Assembly (NCBI RefSeq): GCF_019801145.1
Contig: NZ_JAHVJQ010000003.1
Coordinates: 248,001-312,000, forward strand
Source of the DNA: Leisingera aquaemixtae
GTDB lineage: Bacteria; Pseudomonadota; Alphaproteobacteria; Rhodobacterales; Rhodobacteraceae
Length of the DNA: 64,000 nt
Reading direction: 5' to 3'
The position numbers and the translations under genes were made by a program. Below the pieces are notes generated by a model. The model saw only the letters and a program-made list of their open reading frames with translations, had not been told where the DNA came from and ran no database searches. The stretch's first letter is position 1, and every line of letters begins with the position of its first letter. Shown here piece by piece: positions 19,568 through 28,768 of this stretch.

Positions 19568-20163
19568 TCGAGACGCTGGGCTGGCATCCGGGCGAAGAGT
19601 TCCGGCACCTGCAGCCGCATCTGGCCCGGATGGGGCGCAGCGCGGCGGCGTTTGGCATTCCCTTTGAACCTGAGCAGGCGCAGGAGGTTCTGGCTGAGGC
19701 CGCCGGAGATGCGCGGCTGCGCTGCCGCCTGACGCTGGATGCGGCTGGCCAATTGGAGCTGACCACGGCACCGCTGGGAAACAACCCGTCTGAATGGCGC
19801 CTCGGCATCGCGGAGACCCGGCTGGAGGCCGGGGATATCTGGCTGCAGCACAAGACCACCCGCCGCGCGCTCTATGACACTGCACGGGCAGCGCTGCCGG
19901 AAGGCGTGGACGAGTTGTTGTTCCTGAACCGGCGCGGCGAGGTTTGCGAGGGCACCATCACCAATCTCTTCGTGACCCGTGCCGATGGCCGGATGGTGAC
20001 GCCGCCGCTTTCCTGCGGCCTGCTGCCGGGCATCCTGCGGCAGGTTCTGCTGGAGCGGGGGGAGTGCCAGGAGGCTGTTCTGGAACTGCTGGACCTGAAG
20101 GACGCAAAAGCCATTCATATGGGTAATTCCCTGCGCGGACTGATCCCGGCACGGCTGGTCTGA
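19510..20163 (+). CDS. pabC: Aminotransferase class IV, probable aminodeoxychorismate lyase
   Basis: 217 residues of the PLP-dependent class IV fold. The lysine for PLP lies in LQHKTTRRALYD (about 120), and the phosphate-binding motif is EGTITNLFV (about 155), with PPLSCGLLPGILRQVLL following. Next to pabB this almost certainly releases pyruvate from aminodeoxychorismate to give p-aminobenzoate. The start lies inside the end of pabB (58 bp overlap), indicating translational coupling. It is slightly short for the family (usually 260-290). Confidence 0.88.
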   Translation: MESPVRPRDAVQNDPAFRLIETLGWHPGEEFRHLQPHLARMGRSAAAFGIPFEPEQAQEVLAEAAGDARLRCRLTLDAAGQLELTTAPLGNNPSEWRLGIAETRLEAGDIWLQHKTTRRALYDTARAALPEGVDELLFLNRRGEVCEGTITNLFVTRADGRMVTPPLSCGLLPGILRQVLLERGECQEAVLELLDLKDAKAIHMGNSLRGLIPARLV

Positions 20164-20219
20164 CAGGCAGCGCTCCCGCGGGCAACAGGCCCCTGGCTGG
20201 CGCCTGCGGGCCGTTGCCC

Positions 20220-20263
20220 TTGGGCCCGGCAGCGCACCTGACGGTGCGCGGCGCCCGGCCCAA
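20220..20263. repeat. TTGGGC-type palindromic repeat
   Basis: TTGGGCCCGGCAGCGCACC pairs imperfectly with GGTGCGCGGCGCCCGGCCCA around a TGAC loop. Read in reverse it starts GTTGGGC, as do elements at 27261 and 54487, so it appears to belong to an interspersed intergenic family. Confidence 0.55.
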
Positions 20264-20365
20264 CCCTGGAGGTCCCGGCGCGCCAGCGGCGGGGCGGGAG
20301 ATCGCCGCCGGCGTCAGGAACCGCCGATTTCAGGCGTCAGTGTGCGCGGAAATGGCCCTGTTTGC

Positions 20366-20394
20366 TTGACAAGCGGGCTGCAACCTTGTGTACC
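20366..20394 (+). promoter_or_regulatory. Possible aspS promoter
   Basis: TTGACA at 20366-20371, 17 bp spacer, then TGTACC at 20389-20394 as a weak -10. It lies about 90 bp before the aspS start. Confidence 0.45.
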
Positions 20395-20481
20395 ACCCCG
20401 GACGAATTCAAGCGCCCTTTTGCGCTACTCCCGAATGACGGTCCCGAAGGACCCGCGACCCGCATAACGAAAGGCCGAGCC

Positions 20482-22266
20482 ATGCACGCCTACCGCAGCC
20501 ACACCTGCGCCGAACTGAACAAATCCAACGTCGGTGAAACCGTCCGCCTTTCGGGCTGGGTCCACCGCGTCCGCGACCACGGCGGCCTGTTGTTCATCGA
20601 CCTGCGCGACCACTACGGCGTGACCCAGGTGATGGCCGATCCGGACAGCCCGGTGTTTGCCGAGATTGAGAAGGTCCGCAGCGAATGGTGCATCCGCATC
20701 GACGGCAACGTGCTGGCGCGCGACGAGAGCCTGGTGAACCCCAAGATCCCGACCGGCGAGGTCGAGGTCTTCATCCGCGACATCGAGGTGCTGGGCAAAT
20801 CCGAGGAACTGCCGCTGATGGTGTTCGGCGAGCAGGAATACCCGGAGGAAACCCGCCTGCGCTACCGCTACCTGGACCTGCGCCGCGAGAAGATGCAGCG
20901 CAACATGGTGCTGCGCGCCAACATGATCCAGTCGATCCGCAAGCGGATGTGGGACATCGGCTTCAACGAATACCAGACCCCGATCATCACCGCCTCCTCC
21001 CCCGAAGGCGCGCGCGACTTCCTGGTGCCGTCGCGCCTGCACCCGGGCAAGTTCTACGCGCTGCCGCAGGCGCCGCAGCAGTTCAAGCAGCTGATGATGG
21101 TGTCGGGCTTTGACAAGTATTTCCAGATCGCGCCCTGCTTCCGCGACGAGGACCCGCGCGCCGACCGCTCGCCCGCGGACTTCTACCAGCTGGACATGGA
21201 AATGTCCTTTGTCACCCAGCAGGACGTCTTTGACACCATCGCGCCGGTGATGGCGGGCGTGTTCGAGGAATTCGGGCAGGGCCGCAAGGTGGACCCGGCG
21301 CATGAGTGGCCGCAGATCTCCTACAAGGATGCCGCCAAATGGTACGGCACCGACAAGCCGGACCTGCGGAACCCGATCAAGATGCAGGACTGCTCCGAGC
21401 ATTTCCGCGGCTCCGGGTTTGCGATCTTCGCAAACCTCTTGGAAAACGAAGGCACCGAAATCCGCGCCATCCCGGCGCCGACCGGCGGCTCCCGCAAGTT
21501 CTGCGACCGGATGAACAAGTTCGCCCAGGGCGAAGGCCTGCCGGGCATGGGCTATATCTTCTGGCGCGACCAGGGCGAGGGGATCGAGGCCGCGGGCCCG
21601 CTGGCCAAGAACATCGGGCCTGAGCGCACCGAGGCGATCCGCCAGCAGCTGGGCCTGGGCGTCGGCGACGCGGCCTTCTTCCTGGGCGGCAAGCCGAAGG
21701 CGTTTGAAGGCGTCGCGGGCAAGGCCCGCACCGTCATCGGCGAGGAACTGGGCCTGATTGACAAGGACCGCTTTGCCTTTGCCTGGATCGTCGACTTCCC
21801 GATCTACGAGAAGGACGAGGAAACCGGCAAGATCGACTTTGAGCACAACCCGTTCTCGATGCCGCAGGGCGGCATGGACGCGCTGCTGAGCGATCCGCTG
21901 GCGGTCAAGGGTTACCAGTACGACCTCGCCTGCAACGGCTATGAGCTGGTGTCCGGCGCGATCCGGAACCACAAGCCGGAGATCATGTTCAAGGCCTTTG
22001 AAATTGCCGGTTACGGCGAAGACGAGGTGAAGAAGCGCTTTGGCGGCATGGTCAACGCCTTCCAGTACGGCGCCCCGCCGCACGGCGGCTGCGCGGCCGG
22101 CATCGACCGCATGGTGATGCTGCTGGCCGATGAAGCCAACATCCGCGAAGTGATCATGTTCCCGATGAACCAGCGCGCCGAGGACCTGATGATGTCGGCG
22201 CCGTCGGAGCCGATGGCTGAGCAGCTGATGGAACTGGGGCTGCGGCTGATCCCGCAGGACCAGTAA
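20482..22266 (+). CDS. aspS: Aspartyl-tRNA synthetase
   Basis: 594 residues, class IIb synthetase of the bacterial type. N-terminal OB-fold anticodon domain at about 1-105 ([20 protein letters not shown]), catalytic core with motif 2 ([20 protein letters not shown], about 220), an inserted GAD domain (about 290-420), and motif 3 [13 protein letters not shown] near the end. ATG at 20482 follows AAAGG and is the family start. The gene is followed by a strong terminator. Confidence 0.97.
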   Translation: MHAYRSHTCAELNKSNVGETVRLSGWVHRVRDHGGLLFIDLRDHYGVTQVMADPDSPVFAEIEKVRSEWCIRIDGNVLARDESLVNPKIPTGEVEVFIRDIEVLGKSEELPLMVFGEQEYPEETRLRYRYLDLRREKMQRNMVLRANMIQSIRKRMWDIGFNEYQTPIITASSPEGARDFLVPSRLHPGKFYALPQAPQQFKQLMMVSGFDKYFQIAPCFRDEDPRADRSPADFYQLDMEMSFVTQQDVFDTIAPVMAGVFEEFGQGRKVDPAHEWPQISYKDAAKWYGTDKPDLRNPIKMQDCSEHFRGSGFAIFANLLENEGTEIRAIPAPTGGSRKFCDRMNKFAQGEGLPGMGYIFWRDQGEGIEAAGPLAKNIGPERTEAIRQQLGLGVGDAAFFLGGKPKAFEGVAGKARTVIGEELGLIDKDRFAFAWIVDFPIYEKDEETGKIDFEHNPFSMPQGGMDALLSDPLAVKGYQYDLACNGYELVSGAIRNHKPEIMFKAFEIAGYGEDEVKKRFGGMVNAFQYGAPPHGGCAAGIDRMVMLLADEANIREVIMFPMNQRAEDLMMSAPSEPMAEQLMELGLRLIPQDQ

Positions 22267-22286
22267 TCTCCGCATGTTTCCTGAAC

Positions 22287-22313
22287 AGGCCCGGGCAGTT
22301 GCCCGGGCCTTTT
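22287..22313 (+). terminator. Terminator after aspS
   Basis: AGGCCCGGGC, loop AGTT, GCCCGGGCCT pairs perfectly over 10 bp, followed by TTTT. Confidence 0.88.
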
Positions 22314-22497
22314 CTGTTGAGCCGGGGTCTTTCCGGGCGCTTTAGCATTTCCGGCCGGAAGAACCGGGTTTCAAAAATCTGCCGGGCCGGCGACGGAACA
22401 CGCGGAGATCTGCGTATCACCTGAAATTCACCTGTGGGCAGGGGCGGCGATGCTCTAACCTGCAGGCGCAGCAGCAGGGCAGAGGGAAAGCGGAACG

Positions 22498-23883
22498 ATG
22501 CGGTTTGACGGAGATTTGGCAGAGATCCGCTTTGGTGCAGGGCTGTCCCCGCTGCTGCCGCCCCCGGCCTCGGCTGCGGAGATGCTGGAGCGCCTGCAAG
22601 GCCCGGATGAGGCCGCCGAGCGCTTCCCGGTCAGCGGTTTTGCCACAGCTGCGGCCGGCGCCGGGACCTTCCAGAAGCTGCGGCGGCAGCGCAACCGGCT
22701 GGCGGGGAAGTCCGGCTATGAGGCCGCGGACAAGGCGTTCAAGGATTTCCGCCGGGCGCAGAATCAGGCCCGGATCGGCTGGCACGGCCAGCGCCTGCTG
22801 CGCCATATCCACACCCGCGACGGGTTCCGCGAGCGGCTGGTGCTGTTCTGGGCCGACCATTTCACCGCGCAGGGAAAGACCCCGGCACTTCGGGTTCTGG
22901 CCGCGCCTTATGCCGAAAGCGTGATCCGGCCGCATGTCAGCGGGCGGTTCGAGGACCTGCTGATCGCCGCCGTCACCAGCCCGCTGATGCTGCATTATCT
23001 GGATCAGTTCCGCTCTGCCGGGGAAGGCAGCCGCGCCGCCAAGCGGGCCAAGCGCCTTGAGGGGCTGAACGAAAACCTGGCCCGCGAAGTGCTGGAGCTG
23101 CACACGCTGGGCGTCGGCGGGCCGTACAGCCAGACAGATGTGCGGCAGCTGGCGGAGCTGTTCACCGGGCTGAGCATTTCGCGCGAAAAGGGGTTTGTGT
23201 TCCGGCCCGGGATGGCTGAGCCCGGGGCTGAGACCGTGCTGGGCAAAACCTACGGCGGCGGAAAGCCGCAGCTGCAGCAGGTGCTGAGCGCCCTGCGCGA
23301 CCTGGCCCGCCATCCCGCCACTGCGCGCCATATCGCCTGGAAGCTGGCGGTGCATTTTGTCTCGGACACACCGGATGCGGCGCTGGTGGACTATCTGGCG
23401 GACCGCTATCAGGCCAGCGGCGGCGGCCTGATGGCGGTCTATGAAGCGCTTCTGGGCCATAACGCCGCCTGGGCGCCTGAGCTGCGCAACGTGAAGCCGC
23501 CGTTTGATTTCGTGGCCTCTGCCTGCCGGGCGCTGGCGGTGCCGGCAGAGCGGATCGATGCGTTGAAGCCCCGGCAGCTGAACCGCCTGCTGCTGGCGCC
23601 GCTGACGCCGATGGGGCAGGCTTGGGAGTTTTCCAGCGGCCCGGACGGCTGGGCAGAGGAAGACGCGGCCTGGATCACGCCGCAGGCGCTGGCCGCGCGT
23701 CTGCGCTGGGCCATGGCGGCGCCGCGGCGGCTGGCGCAGGGGCTGCCGGATCCGCGGGATTTTGCGGATGCTGCCCTGGGCGGATACGCCAATGAACGGG
23801 TGCAATTTGCCGCCCGCGCGGCGGAAACCCAAACCGAGGGGATCGGCCTGATCCTGTCCTCTCCCGCGTTCCAGCGCCGCTGA
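22498..23883 (+). CDS. DUF1800 family protein
   Basis: 461 residues of the DUF1800 family, which usually pairs with DUF1501. Typical elements are visible: RLVLFWADHFTAQGKT (about 120), EGLNENLAREVLELHTLGVG (about 190), YSQTDVRQLAELFTGLSI (about 210), ARHIAWKLAVHFVSD (about 280). No clear signal peptide. The gene is 15 bp from the DUF1501 gene, so they form an operon. The biochemical function of the family is not established. Confidence 0.9.
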   Translation: MRFDGDLAEIRFGAGLSPLLPPPASAAEMLERLQGPDEAAERFPVSGFATAAAGAGTFQKLRRQRNRLAGKSGYEAADKAFKDFRRAQNQARIGWHGQRLLRHIHTRDGFRERLVLFWADHFTAQGKTPALRVLAAPYAESVIRPHVSGRFEDLLIAAVTSPLMLHYLDQFRSAGEGSRAAKRAKRLEGLNENLAREVLELHTLGVGGPYSQTDVRQLAELFTGLSISREKGFVFRPGMAEPGAETVLGKTYGGGKPQLQQVLSALRDLARHPATARHIAWKLAVHFVSDTPDAALVDYLADRYQASGGGLMAVYEALLGHNAAWAPELRNVKPPFDFVASACRALAVPAERIDALKPRQLNRLLLAPLTPMGQAWEFSSGPDGWAEEDAAWITPQALAARLRWAMAAPRRLAQGLPDPRDFADAALGGYANERVQFAARAAETQTEGIGLILSSPAFQRR

Positions 23884-23898
23884 CAGGAGACCTTGCAG

Positions 23899-25131
23899 AT
23901 GCAGCTGACCCGCCGTTCCCTTCTGACCCGTTCCGCCGTGCTGGGCTGTTCGCTGGCGGCCAGCCCGCTGCTGACCCCGGTTACCTTTGCCGCCGCCCCC
24001 TGGGACACCCGGCTGGTGGTGATCATCCTGCGCGGCGGCATGGACGCGCTGGACGTGGTGCAGCCCTATGGCGACCCGCAGTATGCCGGGTTGCGCCAGA
24101 GCCTGTCCGGCGGCCCGGCCGCGGGGGCCGCGGATCTGGACGGGTTCTATGCGCTGCACCCCGGCCTGGCGCCGCTGCTGCCGCTGTGGCGCGCGGGCGA
24201 GCTGGGCTTTGTGCAGGCGGTGTCGACGCCCTACCGCGACCGGCGCAGCCATTTCGACGGCCAGGACCTGCTGGAGGCCGGCACCGCGGGGCTGGGCCAG
24301 GCGGAAGGCGGCTGGCTGAACCGGCTGCTGCAGCAGATGCCGGGAGTGGAGGCGCGCACCGCCTTTGCCATAGGCCAGGAGCGGATGCTGATCTTGGAGG
24401 GCAGCGCGCCGGTGTCGCAGTGGGCGCCGGGGGCCGGGCTGCTGATGAGCCCGCAGGCGGAGCGGCTGGCGGGGCTCTTGATGGAGGACGATCCGCTGTT
24501 CCATGCCGCTTTGAACGAGGCGCTGGAGCTGACCCGGCAGGACATGGCCCTGGGCGGCGAGGACGGCGGCGAGGGCGACAGCGCGGAAGCCGGCGAAGAC
24601 ATGATGGCGTCGATGATGACGGCACCGAAAGGCAAGGCGCACAGCGAGGTTGCCGCCTATGCGGCGCAGCAGCTGCGCGGCGACAGCCGGATTGCGGCCT
24701 TCTCCATCAATGGCTGGGACACCCATTTCCGCCAGGCCGGGGCGCTGAAGGGGGCGCTGGGGCGGCTGGCGGAGACCATTCTGGCGCTGCAGAGCGGCCT
24801 GGGGCCGGAGATCTGGGGCAAGACCGCCGTGGCGGCGGTGACCGAGTTCGGCCGCACCGCGCGGGAGAACGGCACCGGCGGCACCGACCACGGCACCGGC
24901 GGCGCGATGCTGCTGGCGGGCGGCGCGGTCCGCGGCGGCCGGGTTCTGGGGCGCTGGCCGGGGCTGGCAGAGGCGGATCTCTATGACCGCCGCGACCTGA
25001 TGCCGACCGCGGATGTGCGCGGTCAGCTGGCCTGGCTCCTGCACGGGCTGACCGGGGCTGGCAAGAGCGGGCTGGAAACCGATGTGTTCCCCGGTTTGGC
25101 CATGGGCAGGGATCCCGGTTTGCTGCTCTAG
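23899..25131 (+). CDS. DUF1501 family protein with Tat-type signal
   Basis: 410 residues of the DUF1501 family, related to alkaline phosphatase-like/sulfatase folds. The N-terminus MQLTRRSLLTRSAVLGCSLA carries a twin-arginine motif and hydrophobic stretch, so export in folded form is likely. Markers: VVIILRGGMDALDVVQPYGD (about 40), RDRRSHFDGQDLLE (about 115), FSINGWDTHF (about 270), EFGRTARENGTGGTDHGTGG (about 315). ATG at 23899 has AGGAGA 8 nt ahead; an in-frame TTG two codons earlier is less likely. Function unknown. Confidence 0.9.
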   Translation: MQLTRRSLLTRSAVLGCSLAASPLLTPVTFAAAPWDTRLVVIILRGGMDALDVVQPYGDPQYAGLRQSLSGGPAAGAADLDGFYALHPGLAPLLPLWRAGELGFVQAVSTPYRDRRSHFDGQDLLEAGTAGLGQAEGGWLNRLLQQMPGVEARTAFAIGQERMLILEGSAPVSQWAPGAGLLMSPQAERLAGLLMEDDPLFHAALNEALELTRQDMALGGEDGGEGDSAEAGEDMMASMMTAPKGKAHSEVAAYAAQQLRGDSRIAAFSINGWDTHFRQAGALKGALGRLAETILALQSGLGPEIWGKTAVAAVTEFGRTARENGTGGTDHGTGGAMLLAGGAVRGGRVLGRWPGLAEADLYDRRDLMPTADVRGQLAWLLHGLTGAGKSGLETDVFPGLAMGRDPGLLL

Positions 25132-25395
25132 CAGCCCGGCAGGCTGTCAGGCAGCGGCTCCCGCCGGTCCGGCCCGTTCAGGGCGCGGGCCCAAGGCCGC
25201 CAAGCAGTACGGCGCAAGCGGTGCGGTTGCGTTGCGGGCGCGGGAGATTTTCCGGGCTGGATGGTGGCGGGAGCGGCGGTGCAAGCAAGCGCGGCGCGTC
25301 AGGCGCGGGGGGGCATGATGCGGCTTCTGCATGCGGCAGGGCCGCTATTGGCTGCGATGGCCGCTGGCGGCCTGGACCCGCGGCCCGGGTAAGCG

Positions 25396-25539
25396 TCAGG
25401 GTCTGCCCGAATGCAGGATCAGCGGGCGGGTGTTTGCATCGCTGCTGCGGTTCCGGCGGATGGCCCGGGCTTCCAGCCGGACCTGGCCGTAGAGCACGAT
25501 GATCAGGGTGGCGAGGGCGATGATGCAGGCTTCGGCCAT
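25396..25539 (-). CDS. Possible 47-residue membrane micro-protein after the response regulator
   Basis: MAEACIIALATLIIVLYGQV begins with a single hydrophobic helix (residues 4-17) followed by a basic tail (RLEARAIRRNRSS). The ATG lies one base after the response-regulator stop codon, which would allow coupled translation. The peptide is not recognised. It could be a small regulator or partner of the response regulator, or a chance ORF; 25132-25395 beside it holds nothing I can identify. Confidence 0.4.
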   Translation of the reverse strand: MAEACIIALATLIIVLYGQVRLEARAIRRNRSSDANTRPLILHSGRP

Positions 25540-25540
25540 G

Positions 25541-26260
25541 TCAGATCGCCGCGCGGCGTTCCAGCCGCTCCTGCACGAGCCCGGCCAGGGCGGCCGCGTC
25601 CTGCGTCAGCGGCCGCCCGTTTTGCCGCGAGCGGGCAAGCCGGTCGGCGGCTTCGGCCAGCGGGTTGTCGCCGGCGCTGCGGGCGACGCCGCCCAGGAAC
25701 TGGGCCAGATAGGCCAGGGTCTTTTCCTCCTGCCCCATGTTCAGCACATCGGCGGCATGGGCCATGTCGTCGCGGTAGGCGATCAGGTCCGGTTCCACCG
25801 TTTCGTCGGCCAGCGCGCGCGGGCCGGAAGGCCGGCGGTCGGGTGGCATGCTGGACAGCACCGCCTGCTGGAAGGCGGCAAGCGAGGTGATCGGCTTTTC
25901 CAGGAAACCGGCGGCGCCGGCTTCGATCGCCGCATCCGCCAGGCTGGAGTCGCCGGAAGTGGCAAGGATCACGCTGGGGCGCGGGCTGGCGTCCGCCAGC
26001 TCGCGGATCAGGTCGAGGCCGGAGCCGTCGGGCAGCCCGACATCGGCAATCAGCACCGACGGGCGGTAGACCTGCAAATGGCGGCGGGCGGACTTCAGGC
26101 AATCGGCACGGCGGATGCGGGCGCCGCTGCGCAGGCACAGCAGCCGCAGCGCCTCGCAGGCAAAGCGGCTGTCCTCGACCACCAGGATGGTCAGCCCCAG
26201 CAGCGGGCGCCGTGTGGTCGGCAGGCGCTGGGCCGCCGCAAACAGTTCCGAATCATCCAT
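25541..26260 (-). CDS. Response regulator receiver protein with C-terminal HPt-like helical region
   Basis: 239 residues. Receiver domain at about 22-135 with acidic pair Glu29-Asp30, phosphoacceptor Asp73 (VLIADVGLPDGSG), Thr101 and Lys122 (GFLEKPI). The remaining 100 residues are helical (MAHAADVLNMGQEEKTLAYLAQFL) with no DNA-binding motif recognised. A histidine at the start of this helix gives a faint resemblance to HPt domains, which is only a guess. AAGGAGG precedes the ATG. No kinase gene is adjacent, so it is an orphan regulator. Confidence 0.87.
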   Translation of the reverse strand: MDDSELFAAAQRLPTTRRPLLGLTILVVEDSRFACEALRLLCLRSGARIRRADCLKSARRHLQVYRPSVLIADVGLPDGSGLDLIRELADASPRPSVILATSGDSSLADAAIEAGAAGFLEKPITSLAAFQQAVLSSMPPDRRPSGPRALADETVEPDLIAYRDDMAHAADVLNMGQEEKTLAYLAQFLGGVARSAGDNPLAEAADRLARSRQNGRPLTQDAAALAGLVQERLERRAAI

Positions 26261-26448
26261 AACGTATCCTCCTTGCGGGATAGGCCTCCACGCTAGGGAA
26301 TCGAGGCTAATTACAGGTTAACGGCGCGCGCGCCGGCCCAGATCGGCAGCCGGGCGGCAGGCCGCGCGCGGATTGGCGCACTTGCCGCGGCGCAGCATCC
26401 GCCCCATAACCATGGCCAAGGACCGTTTGTGAGAGGAGCACGAAAAAG

Positions 26449-26853
26449 ATGATCGGCCGTTTGAACCATGTTGCCATTGCTGTCCCTGATCTGGAGGCGG
26501 CCTCGGCCCAGTACCGCAACGCGCTGGGCGCCAAGGTGGGGGAGCCGCAGGATGAACCGGATCACGGCGTCACCGTGGTGTTCATCGAATTGCCCAACAC
26601 CAAGATCGAGCTGCTCTATCCGCTGGGAGAGAACTCGCCGATCAACGGCTTTCTGGAAAAGAACCCGGCGGGCGGCATCCACCACGTCTGCTACGAGGTG
26701 GAGGACATCCTGGCGGCGCGCGACCATCTGAAGGCGCAGGGCGCGCGGGTGCTGGGCACCGGCGAGCCGAAGATCGGCGCCCACGGCAAGCCGGTGCTGT
26801 TCCTGCACCCGAAGGATTTCAACGGCTGCCTGGTGGAACTCGAGCAGGTTTGA
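26449..26853 (+). CDS. mce: Methylmalonyl-CoA epimerase
   Basis: 134 residues, vicinal-oxygen-chelate fold with two beta-alpha modules. Begins MIGRLNHVAIAVPDLEAASA, includes ELLYPLGENSPINGFLEKNP and GGIHHVCYEVEDI with metal-binding His, and ends FLHPKDFNGCLVELEQV with the last metal Glu. Interconverts (R)- and (S)-methylmalonyl-CoA in the propionyl-CoA route to succinyl-CoA. The mutase chaperone meaB is at 61092; the mutase itself is outside the window. Followed after 56 bp by a DUF1467 gene, a common roseobacter order. Confidence 0.95.
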   Translation: MIGRLNHVAIAVPDLEAASAQYRNALGAKVGEPQDEPDHGVTVVFIELPNTKIELLYPLGENSPINGFLEKNPAGGIHHVCYEVEDILAARDHLKAQGARVLGTGEPKIGAHGKPVLFLHPKDFNGCLVELEQV

Positions 26854-26909
26854 CGTTATGAGCGTCCTGCCCCGGCTGCGGGGCAGGGCAATAACGAAAG
26901 GCCGGCGCC

Positions 26910-27185
26910 ATGGGCATTACATCAGCGATCGTGCTTTATGCAGTGATCTGGTTCCTGACCTTCCTGGTGATCATCCCGATCCGGCTGGAGACCCAGGGCG
27001 ACAAGGGCGACGTGGTGCCCGGAACCCATGCAGGCGCGCCGGAGAAGCATTTCCTGAAGCAGAAAGCCTGGATCACCACCGGCGTGGCGGCCGTGCTCTG
27101 GGCGGTCATTGCCGGGATCATCATTTCCGGCGCGGTCTCGGTGCATGATTTCGACTGGATGGGGATGCTGCCGGAGCGGCAGTGA
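26910..27185 (+). CDS. DUF1467 family membrane protein
   Basis: 91 residues with two transmembrane helices (about 5-24 and 55-75) separated by a polar loop with RLETQGDKGDVVPGTHAGAP, the hallmark of DUF1467. Found widely in alphaproteobacteria, usually beside mce as here. Function unknown. Start at ATG 26910, with AAAGG ahead. Confidence 0.9.
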   Translation: MGITSAIVLYAVIWFLTFLVIIPIRLETQGDKGDVVPGTHAGAPEKHFLKQKAWITTGVAAVLWAVIAGIIISGAVSVHDFDWMGMLPERQ

Positions 27186-27503
27186 ACCGTCCGGACATCC
27201 GGCAAACAAGTCAACAGACACTCCCGTCCTGCATTGAGGCTTTGCAATGCCTCTGCGCCGGTTGGGCATGGCGCCGCGCTGGCGCGCGGCGCGGGGGCGG
27301 CCAGCCCGCCGGGCCGGAGCGGGCCGGGGTGCCAACAGGCAGTCAGAAGAGATTTGCTGAGAAGCGCTTTAAGTGCAGGTCTGCACTTAAAGACGCCCGT
27401 TCGAGTGTATTCCGCCCTTCGCCGCGTCAAGGCAACCCGCGCGTGCCGCGCGGGCGGCTGGCGCCGGCCTTGACCCGGCTGCGGCCGGGAGGTTGGCGCC
27501 GGC
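27186..27503. other. Gene-free stretch rich in palindromes
   Basis: No gene identified between the DUF1467 gene and the converging EI24 gene. It contains a GTTGGGC-type repeat beginning at 27261, a perfect AT-rich palindrome at 27367-27392, and a GTCAAGG...CCTTGAC element (about 27425-27475) that resembles the one at 38540. Confidence 0.6.
27367..27392. repeat. Perfect 26 bp palindrome with 12 bp arms
   Basis: CTTTAAGTGCAG, two-base centre GT, CTGCACTTAAAG. Its AT-rich arms stand out from the GC-rich surroundings and it lacks a T-run, so it is not an obvious terminator. It may be a protein-binding site or a hairpin. Confidence 0.6.
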
Positions 27504-28193
27504 CTAGCGGCGCGCCAGCGCGTGGTAGATGTGGGTGAAGGTGGCGGCGCCCAGGATCGGGATCACCAGGTTTAAGAGCGGCACCGACAGCGGCACCGCC
27601 ATCAGCGTGCCGGCCGCCCAGATGGTGGTGGAGTGGCGGCGGCGCAGCCGCTTGGCCTCGGCGGTGCCGACGCGGCGGGCGGCGGCAAGGGTGAAATATT
27701 CGCGCCCCAGCAGGAAGCCGTTGAGGCCCCAGAAGATGAACAGCGCCGCAGGCGGGAACAGCACATAGAGGAACAGCGCCAGGATGTTGGCCGCAATCAG
27801 CAGGCCGAGGAAGTTCACCGTGTCCCGGACCGCATCCCAGAACGGTACCTTGGCCGCCGGCGGCAGGGCGGGGTAGTGCCTGTCCTCCACCGCCTGGGCG
27901 ACCTCCTCGAGGAACATCGAGGTGATGGCAGAGGCCACCGGCACCATCAGGAACACCGACAAGAGCAGCATCAGCAACAGCGAGCCGATCGACAGCAGGT
28001 CATCGACCCAGGTGACCTCGCCCAGCACCGGCAGGGTGACCTCCGGTCCGGCCAGCCACTGGATCAGCATCAGGAACACCGCATAGGCGGCAAACAGCAG
28101 CGCAACAGACAGGCCGAGCCCCAGGAACAGCACCTTGCGGAAGCGCGGGTCGCCGGTCTGGCCGAGGGTCTTGAAAAAGGCGGTGAAGATCAT
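27504..28193 (-). CDS. EI24/CysZ-like membrane protein
   Basis: 229 residues with several long hydrophobic segments (about 22-45, 65-90, 125-155, 190-215) and the EI24 family pattern SAITSMFLEEVAQAVEDRHY. CysZ relatives move sulfate across the inner membrane, but most alphaproteobacterial members are uncharacterised. Its ATG overlaps the stop of the nitroreductase gene upstream, so the two are coupled. Confidence 0.85.
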   Translation of the reverse strand: MIFTAFFKTLGQTGDPRFRKVLFLGLGLSVALLFAAYAVFLMLIQWLAGPEVTLPVLGEVTWVDDLLSIGSLLLMLLLSVFLMVPVASAITSMFLEEVAQAVEDRHYPALPPAAKVPFWDAVRDTVNFLGLLIAANILALFLYVLFPPAALFIFWGLNGFLLGREYFTLAAARRVGTAEAKRLRRRHSTTIWAAGTLMAVPLSVPLLNLVIPILGAATFTHIYHALARR

Positions 28194-28768
28194 GCGCTCA
28201 TCCAGGTTGTCATGGCGTCCAGGTCCGGGCGCGGGCGCTCGGGCGGGGCAGCGCTTTCGGTGGCGATGTGGATGATGCCGGCGACGCGCTCGTTTTCCGC
28301 CAGGCCAAAGGCGGCAGCGCAGAAGCCCGCATCATGGCTGGCCCAGCCGGTCAGCCAGTTGGCGCCCCAGCCGGAGGCCAGCGCCGCGTTCAAGAGCGCC
28401 AGGCAGACCGCGCCGGCGGAATAGGTCTGCTCAACGGCGGGCACCTTGGGGCTGTCCTTCTGCACCTCGACCACCACCACCGCCAGCTGGCCCTGGTCGA
28501 ACTGGCTGCGGCCTTTGGCGATGTCCTCCGGGCTTTTGCCGAGGCGCTTGCCTGCGTCCTCTGTCAGAGCGGCAAGGCGCGCCATCGCGGGCTGCTCCAC
28601 CACGATGAAGCGCCAGGGCTCCAGCTTGCCATGATCCGGGGAGCGGGCGGCGGCGGTCAGGATCGGCAGCAGCTCGTCCCGGGTGGGGGCGGGCGCCACC
28701 AGCGTCTTGGCCGGGCGCGAGCGGCGCGACAGCAGGAATTCGAGGGCGGCGTCATTGCGTGCAGGCAT
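28190..28768 (-). CDS. Nitroreductase family protein (YdjA type)
   Basis: 192 residues with an FMN-dependent nitroreductase fold. The N-terminus FLLSRRSRPAKTL and RSPDHGKLEPWRFIVVE (about 50) are characteristic of the compact YdjA-like group, and AVCLALLNAALASGWGANWL (about 125) of the FMN-contacting helix. Acts on nitro compounds or quinones in the cytoplasm; the natural substrate is unknown. Start placed at 28768, where the family begins; the frame is open further upstream. Overlaps the EI24 gene. Confidence 0.9.
   Translation of the reverse strand: MPARNDAALEFLLSRRSRPAKTLVAPAPTRDELLPILTAAARSPDHGKLEPWRFIVVEQPAMARLAALTEDAGKRLGKSPEDIAKGRSQFDQGQLAVVVVEVQKDSPKVPAVEQTYSAGAVCLALLNAALASGWGANWLTGWASHDAGFCAAAFGLAENERVAGIIHIATESAAPPERPRPDLDAMTTWMSA

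Larger units (their letters stand above)
20164..20481. other. pabC-aspS gap with two hairpin repeats and a promoter
   Basis: No gene seen. The first half holds two adjacent palindromic units: GGGCAAC (20180-20186) pairing with GTTGCCC (20213-20219), and the TTGGGC-type element 20220-20263. The second half holds the aspS promoter. Confidence 0.6.

Noticed and set aside
22417-25044. Long minus-strand frame opposite the DUF1800/DUF1501 genes
   Set aside because: Gln/Arg/Ala-rich antisense translation typical of GC-rich shadows; spans two real genes.
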